A DNA stretch of 64,000 nt from the NCBI RefSeq assembly GCF_036373705.1, contig NW_027102659.1, positions 806,001 through 870,000 of the forward strand, given 5' to 3'. The translations under genes were made by a program, and so were the position numbers. The DNA comes from Amia ocellicauda (Eukaryota > Chordata > Actinopteri > Amiiformes > Amiidae). This document shows positions 55,138 through 64,000 of the stretch, piece by piece. Under the pieces are notes generated by a model that saw only the letters and a program-made list of their open reading frames with translations, was not told where the DNA came from and did no database searches. How positions within the stretch are numbered: the first letter of the stretch is position 1; each line of letters starts with the position of its first letter.

Positions 55138-55536
55138 CTATATCAACAAATATACCTGTTTCTTTATCTTGTAGGCACACACCTCAGTTACATATGTAAA
55201 TAAAACAACAATATGACCTATTTTAAAAGTAAACAGAGGTGTATTAAACATGCTCAGTAAAAGGTCATACAGATGTTGATGAAATGGCCTAATATCATTC
55301 TTGGCCCCCTTGAGCCCTTCATCCCAGTGTTCGTACCCCCCGGTCTTTGTTACAGCAGCCATTCACTTTTCCAGGTTTGAAAGTTGATCCTCATCGATGG
55401 TTAAATCTGTAGAGAAAAGGCTCGCGTTGGCTACTTTTCTGTCAAGCACATGGTGTAATAGCGCTCTCAGGTTAGCTGCTGAGTGTTGATGACAGAACCA
55501 GTTGCAGAAGCAGTCCAGAACATTCCCCATGTTCAA
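55138..55536 (-). pseudogene. BH1-like accessory ORF, copy D
   Basis: As in copy B: the BH1-like part is open, the whole looks broken (about one break). Confidence 0.45.
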
Positions 55537-55542
55537 AGTCCC

Positions 55543-56391
55543 TTAGTTCAGGTCAGAGTCTGAATCAGTGGCGTAGATGTCGAATTCTTCGTCGCTGCCC
55601 CCAGCTTTAACTTCTTTACGGAAGAAATAAGCTTTTAGCTTGCCAGCGGTTTTTCTACTCGGCTCATCCAGGTCATTGAACAGCTGCCCAAGTTTCTCTA
55701 TTATAAACGGCTCCTTTTTCAGCTCCAGCAAAATCTCATCTATGATTTTCTGGACTTGTCCCACAGTGACATGTATGTGGGAGTAAGAGAGCGCCTTGAT
55801 TAGTGCCGGTTTCAGCCACGGTTTGTTCAGTCTTCTGTAAAACACGTTGAAATAGAACAGGAAATAGTAACGGTCTGGTTCAAACAAACAACTGTGTCTC
55901 AACTGACTGGGGTGATTCACTTCACACCCCCGACAGACTTCTTTCAGAGCTCGGTCGATGAGAGCACTCAGAATATACACCAGGGTGCTTTTAACCACTC
56001 TGCTTACTTGGTCACATACCCCGGGCAAAAATCCTGCGTCTTCATCACGCCCCCGGGACAGTCCGATGCTCATTGGGTCGCCTGGTGGTTTGTGGGGTGT
56101 TTCTCCATCCATTGGACTGACCCCCTCCTGAGACGCACAGACGGTAGACAGTTCGGCAAAATCAAGGCCCTCCATGAGCTCCAGAGGCTGGGGATCCCCG
56201 AGACTCATTTGGACATCCATCGCACCGCATGTTGTTTCGTCCTGAGGGACCGGGGTCTGAGGTCTTGGAGAGTAACCACAGTCAAAGGGTTCCAGAGTGT
56301 ATACAAAATCTGGGGAATAGAACCAGGGGTGATCCCGGGTTTGAAGAGGCCTGTAGAGCCTGTCGACGTCCGCAGCTTTCGGGTAAGACAT
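55543..56391 (-). CDS. 282-aa Cys/His-cluster accessory protein, copy D
   Basis: Open from MSYPKAADVDRLYRP at 56391. The Cys/His cluster and acidic tail are unchanged. An upstream Met at 56427 is shared only with copy B. Confidence 0.6.
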   Translation of the reverse strand: MSYPKAADVDRLYRPLQTRDHPWFYSPDFVYTLEPFDCGYSPRPQTPVPQDETTCGAMDVQMSLGDPQPLELMEGLDFAELSTVCASQEGVSPMDGETPHKPPGDPMSIGLSRGRDEDAGFLPGVCDQVSRVVKSTLVYILSALIDRALKEVCRGCEVNHPSQLRHSCLFEPDRYYFLFYFNVFYRRLNKPWLKPALIKALSYSHIHVTVGQVQKIIDEILLELKKEPFIIEKLGQLFNDLDEPSRKTAGKLKAYFFRKEVKAGGSDEEFDIYATDSDSDLN

Positions 56392-56494
56392 TCTCTTTAA
56401 TTTTAAACCATGAATGAATTGTTGCACCTTTTATCCTATCTCTTCACTACGTCACGACACACCGCCCTCTTAGAAGAGAGTAGCCCCTGAGCCG

Positions 56495-56899
56495 TCAGAC
56501 CCCCCTCCAAAACCCCACACGTCGTCTGTCGTAGTTCTGCAAGCTTTCCCATTCACACCTTTCAAAACCCTGAGTCGGAGACTCCATTTCGCATTCTCTT
56601 GGACCCTCTTGCAAGCCTTCTAGAGTCTTATCCACAAGCCCCAGATCTCTCCAGGCCATCACCTTCAACCAGTCCTCATAAGAGTATTCAATTACCATCT
56701 CAAAAGGTTCCAACGTACCCTCCTTCTCTCCCAAAGCAAGAAGCTCCACTCCAACATAGCTGGGATCCCTTTTAAAGCGGTAACCCCGTCGAGCCCCCCA
56801 GAACAACACCCAGGAGCGTTCAATCTTCAAATTGGTGAGTACAGGAACCCTTGCCCGGGATTGTTTCTTGCGGGGTTTCATGTTGATGTCGCTGGACAT
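56495..56899 (-). pseudogene. 236-aa-family accessory protein, copy D (short form)
   Basis: 134 aa open, the same short form as copy B. Confidence 0.55.
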
Positions 56900-57017
56900 G
56901 TTGAAGAAGCGGGATGTTTCAGAAGCTGAGAATTAAAGAGGTATTGCCTAAAAGAAGCGCGGGTTCTTAAATAGAGAGGAGAGTTTCGGGGCGTTGCCTT
57001 CAGAGGGGTGGGGGTAT

Positions 57018-57202
57018 TTATGGGTGGCCTTGTTGTTCAGGGTTTTATGGGTGCACACTTTCTGACGGATATGACGTAGGAATAATTAAGGAAATAACTC
57101 TACCTAAAATCACGCCCCCCAATTATGACGTAGGAATATTAATAAGCTTAGGGCATAAGTCATAACAAAATAGGCCGCGCCCAAAAAACCCTACTATCTA
57201 CT
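57018..57202. repeat. Right terminal inverted repeat, copy D
   Basis: Reverse complement of 41022-41206. It ends CCCTACTATCTACT. Confidence 0.95.
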
Positions 57203-57208
57203 CTTATG
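57203..57208. repeat. Target site duplication of copy D, right
   Basis: CTTATG, directly after TACTATCTACT. Confidence 0.92.
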
Positions 57209-57497
57209 TAGTTGAAGGCGCAGTATAGCTCTCATAGTCTGGTGGAGACGGAAGACCACCAGCCGTTTGAACAAGCCATTCAGCATCACCTTGTTGGGTT
57301 AAGTGCAGGCACTGTCAGAGCGCAGGGCGTCCTGCCTTTGAAAGAGTTTCCGAAGTGTCCTGATGTGCCCTTTAGCAATGCAAAATAGGTCAGTGAAAAT
57401 AGAAACCTTTATCTCACAGGCTGGCCCACGGGAAACGCCTGTGCGCGTTTTATCAGCCTGCTTCGATGGGAGGCATTCGAAACGCCAGGACGGGTCG

Positions 57498-57570
57498 TTT
57501 TCCGTAGTGTAGTGGCTATCACGTTTGCCTCACACGCGAAAGGTCCCCGGTTCGAAACCGGGCGGAAACA
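57498..57570 (+). pseudogene. tRNA-Val(CAC) variant
   Basis: Twin of 22117-22189: the same T at acceptor position 1 and the same anticodon-stem wobble, with intact B box. Marks the duplicated flank of B and D. Confidence 0.75.
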
Positions 57571-58033
57571 ACCCGCGGTGCACGCGTGCCAGTGCCATGT
57601 TACCCGTCGCCATCTCTCTGCTCCAAGGCCGGCCGTCGTTTTCTCTTCCTCGGAGTGGCAAGAAATCCTGACCTTGAGAACAAACGATCGCAGAAGGGTA
57701 GCTTTGCGAGGCGCTGGAACTCACACTTTTAAAATCGATACATGTTGTAGCTGTTACAATACGACCGTAGCAGGATCAGCGACATTGCTGTTACTCTTAT
57801 GTAGTCGAAGGCGCAGTATAGCTCTGATAGTCTGGTGGTGACGGAGGACCTCCAGCCGTTTGAACAAGCCATTCAGCATCACCTTGTTGGGCTAAGTGCA
57901 GGCACTGTCAGAGCGCAGGGCGACCTGCCTTTGATAGAGTTTCCTAAGTGTCCCGAAATCGGTGCACTCAGAGCGTCCGTCCGTCGACAGGTTGAAATTG
58001 TAAACGCTGGTGTAGCCACTTTTAATTGAAATA

Positions 58034-58105
58034 TGATGATGATGATGATGATGTTGTTGTTCTTGTTCTTGTTGTTGTTGTTGTTCTTGTTTTTCTTGTT
58101 GTCGT
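58034..58105. repeat. GAT/GTT compound microsatellite
   Basis: (ATG)n then TTG/TTC triplets after TTTTAATTGAAAT, as at 22652. Confidence 0.9.
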
Positions 58106-58480
58106 CGTGGTCGCCGTCATTATTATTGTTAAAGTAAAGCAGTAGTTAGATTTGTTGCTACCGTAAGGTGTAGAAGGCACAATAGCTTTGTGATTGTCTG
58201 ATGGTGGCACAAGACGAGCAGCAGCTGTTTGAACAAGCCATTGAACATCACCTTGTTGGGGTAAGTGTAAGTCTTGTCATAGCTCAGGGCGTTCTTCCTT
58301 TGAAAGAGTTTCCAAAGTGTCCTGATGTGCCCTTTAGCAATGCCAAACAGGTCAGTGAAAATGGCATCCTTTCGCCGCACTTCAGACGCCATCTCACAGC
58401 CTAGCCGACCTGAAACACCTGAGCCCGTTTTACCAGCAGGCTTTAACGGTAACCATTTGAAGCAAGAGGCAGCGGTGTCG

Positions 58481-58553
58481 GTTTCCGTAGTGTAGCGGTT
58501 ATCACGTTCGCCTAACGCGCGAAAGGTCCCCGGTTCGAAACCGGGCGGAAACA
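58481..58553 (+). tRNA. tRNA-Val-AAC: tRNA-Val(AAC)
   Basis: 73 nt. Acceptor GTTTCCG/CGGAAAC, anticodon stem TTCGC/GCGAA around loop CTAACGC (anticodon AAC). D loop is GCGGTTATC, T arm is perfect, A and B boxes intact. A TTTT run lies about 20 nt downstream (GGCCCTTTTCG), a plausible pol III terminator. The cleanest AAC gene in the window. Confidence 0.93.
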
Positions 58554-58718
58554 GCCTACTGTGGGCTGGCCCTTTTCGTCATTCTTGCCCTCGTGGTTCC
58601 CCGGAGGCGGTGGGTGTCTTTTCTTCATTGGAGTGCCCGCAATCGATGCACTCAGAGCGTCCGTCCGTCGACAGGTTGAAATTGTAAACGCTGGTGTAGC
58701 CACTTTTAATTAAAATCT

Positions 58719-58780
58719 GATGATGATGATGATGATGATGTTGTTGTTGTTGTTCTTGTTGTTGTTGTTCTTGTTGTCAT
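58719..58780. repeat. GAT/GTT compound microsatellite
   Basis: (GAT)n then TTG/TTC triplets, ending TTGTCATCGTGG. Confidence 0.9.
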
Positions 58781-58849
58781 CGTGGTCGCCGTCATTATTA
58801 TTGTTAAAGTAAAGCAGTAGTTAGATTTGTTGCTACCGTAAGGTGTAGA

Positions 58850-59424
58850 AGACAACAGTTGGTATGGCGTGTGATATCAAAACATTCAGAATACTTTTAA
58901 CCTATATAATTTATAAGCTTTGTAAAATAAACCCAAATATATCTTTTGCGGGGATAAACGCTGTTCTGAGTAGTTTGTGACTTGTTTAATACCAAACATA
59001 GCATCGCTATAAAAAAAAAAAAAAAATCACTGTAAAAGCGCTAGTTATTTTTGATCTTTATAGTTATTTTCTAGGCTCAGGTTGTTTTTTAGTGCTTATA
59101 AAGGCCTGAAATATTCTTAGTGGTGGTTGACTATAGGTCTTGATGTTTAAAAATGTTTTTTTGAGAGACCAAAAGGTTCTAATAAAAGTTTAGAGTAGAG
59201 AGGAGAGAGATCGTCTCCATCTTGGTTTCTATTTGAAATTTGATGCAGTGTCATTTTATTGGTTGGTTTTGATATGTTAATTGGTAACAGGGCGGCACAA
59301 AGGCCAGACCAGAACAATGCCTTACAAGCAGATCCGGCATGTGGCCATCAGTATAAGTATGAAGGTCTGGTCTTCAGCTCGACAGACTCATACTGACCTT
59401 TCGATTTAAGACTAAAGATCAACA
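58850..59424. other. Partial left-arm leader, copy E
   Basis: AT-rich with a poly(A) tract (about 59011-59026) and TATA-like TATAAGTA at 59352-59359. No gene seen. Confidence 0.55.
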
Positions 59425-61465
59425 ATGTCCGGAAACAACATCAGCGATTCGATTTAAACGAGTTTTTAGGCAAGTCTTCAGATTCTTTTCATTGACTCAG
59501 AGCGTGTTGTGTGCATGTATTGTAAATAAGGCTATAACATCTGTTTTAAGTTCTGTAAAATAATTTTTCAGCCAGTCAACAGGAGTTAATTCCCAACGCT
59601 GAGGAGATCATCTGGAACAACGACGGTAAGATTTTTGTGTTTGCGCTCATGGGTTCTTATGCATGGGTGTGTGTGGTTTGAAGCGGCTCATTAGAGTTAT
59701 GAAAACGTTTTAATATATATTAATGCCGGTCTCTTTAATTACACAGAAACTATCGAAAGGCCTGTGATTAATGTCTCCAAGGATCGACCAAGAGAAGTGG
59801 TTGTCCCTAGACAGGCTGTCTGCCGACCGGGTAAGAACTAAACCCCTGTTTGTTTGTATAACGTTTCTGTAAGATGTTTGAGTCCAGTTTTGTTAATTTT
59901 AAAAAATTATCCTGTCTAACAGTATTAAGAAACGTGGTTCGAGACAACGAAAGGCCTTCCACATCGAGGGCTTGTTTCGTTTTACCTTCGAGAACCGTAA
60001 CCTTTCAAGAATCTGAAAGGCCGTCAGCCCCGGTATCTGATAGCTGTGAGTATATATCTGCAGCCTGTAAGAGGTTAAAGCTTTTTATAAAGCGGTGTGG
60101 TTAAAGGTTAAACATGTCTCTTACCTTCACAGCGGTGCAAAAAGCTAAACCAGCCGAAAAACATAAGAAACGATTATTCTGTGGAGGTAAGTAAGATCTT
60201 TCAAACTTTAATGTTTTTAAAAGGGCTTTGTTTGCCCGTTGAGGGCTAATATTTAAGCGATGGGTGACCGTTTCCTGTAGGGCGGGGGGTTCTGGGAAAG
60301 ATCTTTAGAAGTCCGGACAGGTCTAGGCTTGTTTCTGGGGAACGTGTTTAGAAATGACCGATTGCCGTACCGTCTGGTTAGGAAGTAAAGCCGTCCGAAA
60401 GGGTTTAGTAAGTTGTTTGGCTTATCTCCCGCTATTATACTTCTGTTTTAAAGTGGTTGTAGGAAAAGGCTTGAAGGTGTTCATTGTATTTAATATTTAA
60501 ACAGATCGTGAAAACGTTTGTGAAACAGGAAGTCCCGGGATCAGGAAGCGTTTACACTTGGAAGGTTCGTTTAAAAATGAAATGTTGTTGTGTGTGTGTG
60601 TGTTTTATTAACAATATTACAGTTTTTAAAGAAACATTTAAGAAACAGTTTATTTACAGCGGCTTCTCTGTTTTAAATTTATTATCAAGTCCTAATAAAT
60701 ATATTGTCTGTAAATAATAAGGCGTTGTAGTGAATGTCTAAGGCTATTTTCAAAGGTCTAAAAAAGCTAAAGGTTTTGAATGTCCTGGACATGTTGTTTT
60801 AAGTTTGATTTCTGTCGCCGTTTAAAGATGTAAATGTAATGTATATTTTTATTCTTCCCAAGACTCTTGGGATAGTCATTCTGTGAATGAGCTATTGAGG
60901 ACAATTACCCCGTCTAAGTGGGATCAAACATCTTTCCCGGTGAGATCACCGAGAGGATCCCCCACGATGGTCTTGGAGACCCCCCAACATCTACTCAGGC
61001 CACAGCCTTCTGGGGGTAATTCAACACCCCAGATTCAGCCCGCCGCATTGTCGGGCGGAACAAATACAGGCATCCAACAACCTCAGGGGTCGCCGTCAGT
61101 CAGGGCTGACACACCACCCAACGACGGCCTAGTTTCAACATCGTCCCCCCAGACCCGTTTCTTGGCTACCGAAACGCGAAACAGTAACCCCGCGCTTGGC
61201 CAGGGTGTCACCGCAAAGGCCTTCTTGGTCTCCGTCCATGAGTATACACTCGCTCCCTGCCTCCTTCGACCGAGATTTACCGGAGCGACCATCCTTTGAA
61301 GCTGAGCCAGGCCACCAGCCCCCGGAGCTACTTCCTGAAGGTCGGCATGAGTTGCTACATACTTTGTTACAAAATCAAAGACTTGTGTTAGTGGGGCAAA
61401 ACCTGGTGATAGAGAGCCAAAACACCCTTATTAATACCCTTACTAACGAATTGTACCGTATTTAA
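59425..61465 (+). pseudogene. Seven-exon accessory gene, copy E
   Basis: All seven exon blocks can be placed by likeness to copy D, and splice borders are mostly kept. Broken, about two breaks. The Leu-rich C-terminal helix is present. Confidence 0.55.
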
Positions 61466-61627
61466 TGTTTTAATAGACACAAAACGCCTTACTATTGTGG
61501 GTTGTTGGAAAAATAAAAAATAAATTAAAAAATGTCCTGACTTGGTAAAAGAACTCACAAACTAAAGGATTATGAACAAGCTAGGGCCCCAAAAAGACCT
61601 TCCCGAGAGAACATCCCCGGCCCTGTT

Positions 61628-63483
61628 GTGAACTCCTCTGATGTCCCAATGAACCTATTACTATTACAAATGATAAATGATTTAAATAACCCCCAATTAC
61701 CACCGATAGAATGTGAATTAACAGACTTACCTGTGAACCCCGACCTGTTACAGATGGTCAATGATCTAAATAACCACCTCCCACCGGTAGCGCTTATAGA
61801 GGTTCACCCCCTAGTTCACCCCGATTTGTTTGAAATGGTGGAGTCTTTGGAGGAGCTACCCCGACCAAATTCTGCCCCTATTATAAATGATTTGAAACAA
61901 TTAGAACACAGGATGGCGGCAGAAGCAGCCATCACTATAGAGGAGGGTCTTGACATTAACCGGTTGGATATCTTTGAAGGACTTTTACAGGCTTTAAATG
62001 AGCCTCCTCAAAAAGGGGGTTTTGTAGATGTCAGCAGTGGGGGTGTTCGGAATGTGGAGGGTTCTGAGACTGATAAGGCTGTGGAGGACATGCTCTGTGA
62101 GAATGTAGGGGGTGAAGGCTTTGTTCAAAATGATGATGTGTCCAAGAGTACCAGTGATCCCGTGATTATAGATAGACCGGCCTATAACAATTTTGAAATG
62201 ATTCAGTGTTTTAATTTTGCAGAACTTTTAAATTGTGACAATTATGCAGAAATATTTGTCAACATACACGAGGCTTTGCAGAAAATGCTTGAACAGGTTG
62301 CTGAAAGGGTCAGACCTCGAGATGTTGTACAGTTAGAACTCAGAGGGGATGATTTGTTTAGCAACCTATCTGTAATGCTGAGTGGAGATAATTTAGATGT
62401 CTGGCTAAAATCGAAGCGTTATTGCAAAGTAACGCAGCCATCTTAGCTGATGAAAGTCTGTCTCTGGTAATGAATGTGGTTCGTAACCCTGAGGGTGGGG
62501 CGCTTAGAAGACTGTCGAAATGCTTGAAGAACGACATAATTAGGACCAAGCTCAGGCAATTAGTGGTGAGTTCCAGTGGGGACAATAAGCTCTGTTTTGC
62601 TTACAGTTTAATAAAACTACTCACCCCCGACATGCCTGAACCCCAAGCTCTGCAAGAGGCTTTAACGCTTCATCAGAGGGCTGGCTTAAACTCTCAACAG
62701 AGGGTTGCCTTTTCAGACATCACCAAGTTGCAGGAACATAACTGTAAACCCCGCCAAGAGACAAATGTCCAAACTGATTTTAAACAGTCTGTGGGGTAAG
62801 TTTGGGGAAAGAAATTACCGTCTAAACACAACCTTGATTAAAACCCCTGAACAGTTTATAGAATTTATGTTTTCCAAACAACATGCAGTATCACACTTTC
62901 AATTCTTAAATGACCACGTGGCACAGGTCCAGTGGAGGGCCCCTAAAGATTTCCCCACCAAACAGGGGAACGTTAATGTTTTCATAGCGGTTTTTACCAC
63001 GGCTTACGCCCGGCTTGAACTGTACAACTTAATGGATCAGTTGCAGGAACGCACACTCTATCATGATTCTGACTCTGTAATCTTTGTCACCAGGCCAGGG
63101 GATTGGGTCCCTCCCCTCGGGGACTACCTTGGGGAGTTAACGAGCGAACTAGATCCTCAGGACCACATAGTGGAGTTTGTTTCAGGGGGTCCTAAGACGC
63201 ATACAGAACGGCTGCGGGTAAGACCTGTATGAAAGTTAAGGGTTTCACTCTGAACCATTGTAACAACAAGCTCATTAACATCAAGTCTCTGACGACCCTG
63301 GTAGAAAGTTTTGTAACCGAGAAAGACGCGCCTCCTCGTGAGATTATTACAGCCGGAAATCAGATCTATCGCAATAAAAAGGAGTACACGTTGGAAAATA
63401 GATCACTAAACAAACGGTTCAGGGTGGTGTACAATAAAGGAGTGTTGAAGACTGATTATACCACTCTGCCTTATGGATATTAG
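61628..63483 (+). pseudogene. POLB: DNA polymerase B remnant, copy E
   Basis: Much shorter than in B to D. The N-terminal acidic repeat part, motif B (NSLWGKFG) and motif C region (YHDSDSVIF) are visible, while the exonuclease and palm motif A blocks are not. Broken, several breaks. Confidence 0.85.
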
Positions 63484-64000
63484 CGGTGGTTTTGATAACA
63501 GACTTCAACACCCTTTCTCCTGTATTATAGCTGGTCCCTCCAATTCGGGGAAGAGCTATCTTATAAGGAACATCATAGAAGATGTGGACGCAACCGTGTC
63601 CCAAGCTCTTGACAACATAGTGTGGTGTTACTCTTGCTGGCAACCTCTCTACGATGATTTGGCTTCGAAAAAAAATAATCTGAAATTTGTGCAAGGTCTC
63701 CCCGCCTCGTTGTAAGACGATGACTTGTTCCCGCCCGGTCAAACTAACCTAGTGATCCTTGATGACCTGATGGAGCAGGCCGGTGACAACAGTGAAGTGG
63801 AAAAAGCTTTCACAAAGTACACTCATCATAGGAATTTAAGTATTCTTTATTTAGTTCAAAATCTATTTTTTCAAGGTAAAAAAAGCCGCACTATTAATTT
63901 AAATGCCAATTATATAATTATTTTTAAAAACCCCAGAGATAAACTACAGGTCACCGTCTTGGCTCGTCAAATGTACCCTAACCAGACCAAGTTCTTTTTG
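63473..64000 (+). pseudogene. ATP: Packaging ATPase, copy E (cut by window end)
   Basis: Walker A GPSNSGKS is present and Walker B NLVILDD follows. Broken, about one break; the 3' end is outside the window. Substitutions such as CYSCWQP and GQTNLV match copy C. Confidence 0.85.

Larger units (their letters stand above)
41022..57202. mobile_element. Polinton copy D, full length TIR to TIR
   Basis: 16,181 bp with 185-bp TIRs and target duplication CTTATG, the most complete whole element in the window. Broken, roughly ten breaks, concentrated in polymerase, capsid and integrase. The spliced gene, ATPase, small basic protein, 247-aa protein, protease and 282-aa gene look whole. It starts 35,214 bp after copy B and shares with it right-flank host variants and right-arm differences. 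Confidence 0.95.
57203..58849. repeat. Host tRNA-Val tandem array, segment 4
   Basis: It begins with the CTTATG of copy D and is almost identical to segment 2 for its first kilobase (shared CTCTCATAGTC and GAGGCATTCG variants). It then continues into a short-type unit with tRNA-Val(AAC). Empty CTTATG at 57796-57801. At about 58850 the host GGTGTAGAAG runs into the interior left arm of copy E. No protein gene seen. Confidence 0.85.
58850..64000. mobile_element. Polinton copy E, left arm (left TIR absent, cut by window end)
   Basis: The left edge at about 58850 is fused to host repeat with a 2-bp overlap (AG). It begins further out in the left leader than copy C does, so its edge is a separate event. 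Contains leader, seven-exon gene, polymerase remnant and the start of the ATPase. Broken, at least five breaks in the visible part. Confidence 0.92.

Overview
The window is an array of Polinton/Maverick elements, the capsid-bearing DNA transposons also called adintovirus-like, lying inside a tandem array of host tRNA-Val genes. Introns, near-canonical vertebrate-type tRNA-Val(CAC) and tRNA-Val(AAC) sequences, low-complexity GAT/GTT tracts and the kind of Polinton all point to an animal nuclear genome. A teleost fish is the most likely host, inferred from the tRNA match and the known abundance of such elements and tRNA arrays in fish. No bacterial or organellar genes are seen.

Layout: copy A 1-4062 (right arm only, cut by the window edge); host array 4063-5807; copy B 5808-21821 (full length, TIR to TIR); host array 21822-23736; copy C 23737-38269 (no TIRs, both ends fused to host repeat); host array 38270-41021; copy D 41022-57202 (full length, TIR to TIR); host array 57203-58849; copy E 58850-64000 (left TIR absent, right side cut by the window). 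B and D start 35.2 kb apart, giving a higher-order repeat. Host units hold ten tRNA-Val genes or relics, all on + and mostly about 970 bp apart.

Each full element is about 16 kb with 185-bp TIRs beginning AG and a 6-bp target duplication CTTATG. The left arm reads rightward: a seven-exon accessory gene, protein-primed DNA polymerase B, packaging ATPase, a small basic protein and a conserved 247-aa protein. The right arm reads leftward: adenain-type protease, major capsid protein, a pVI-like glycine-rich protein, minor capsid protein, integrase with chromodomain, a small ORF with a Bcl-2 BH1-like stretch, a 282-aa protein with a Cys/His cluster, and a 236-aa protein of unknown role. The arms converge on a short AT-rich stretch with poly(A) signals on both strands.

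The ancestral element carried a full set for integration, self-replication, genome packaging and virion assembly. All copies here are fossils. They are close to one another, share some of their breaks, and occupy the same host position, so the present copies most likely arose by duplication of the locus rather than by separate insertions.
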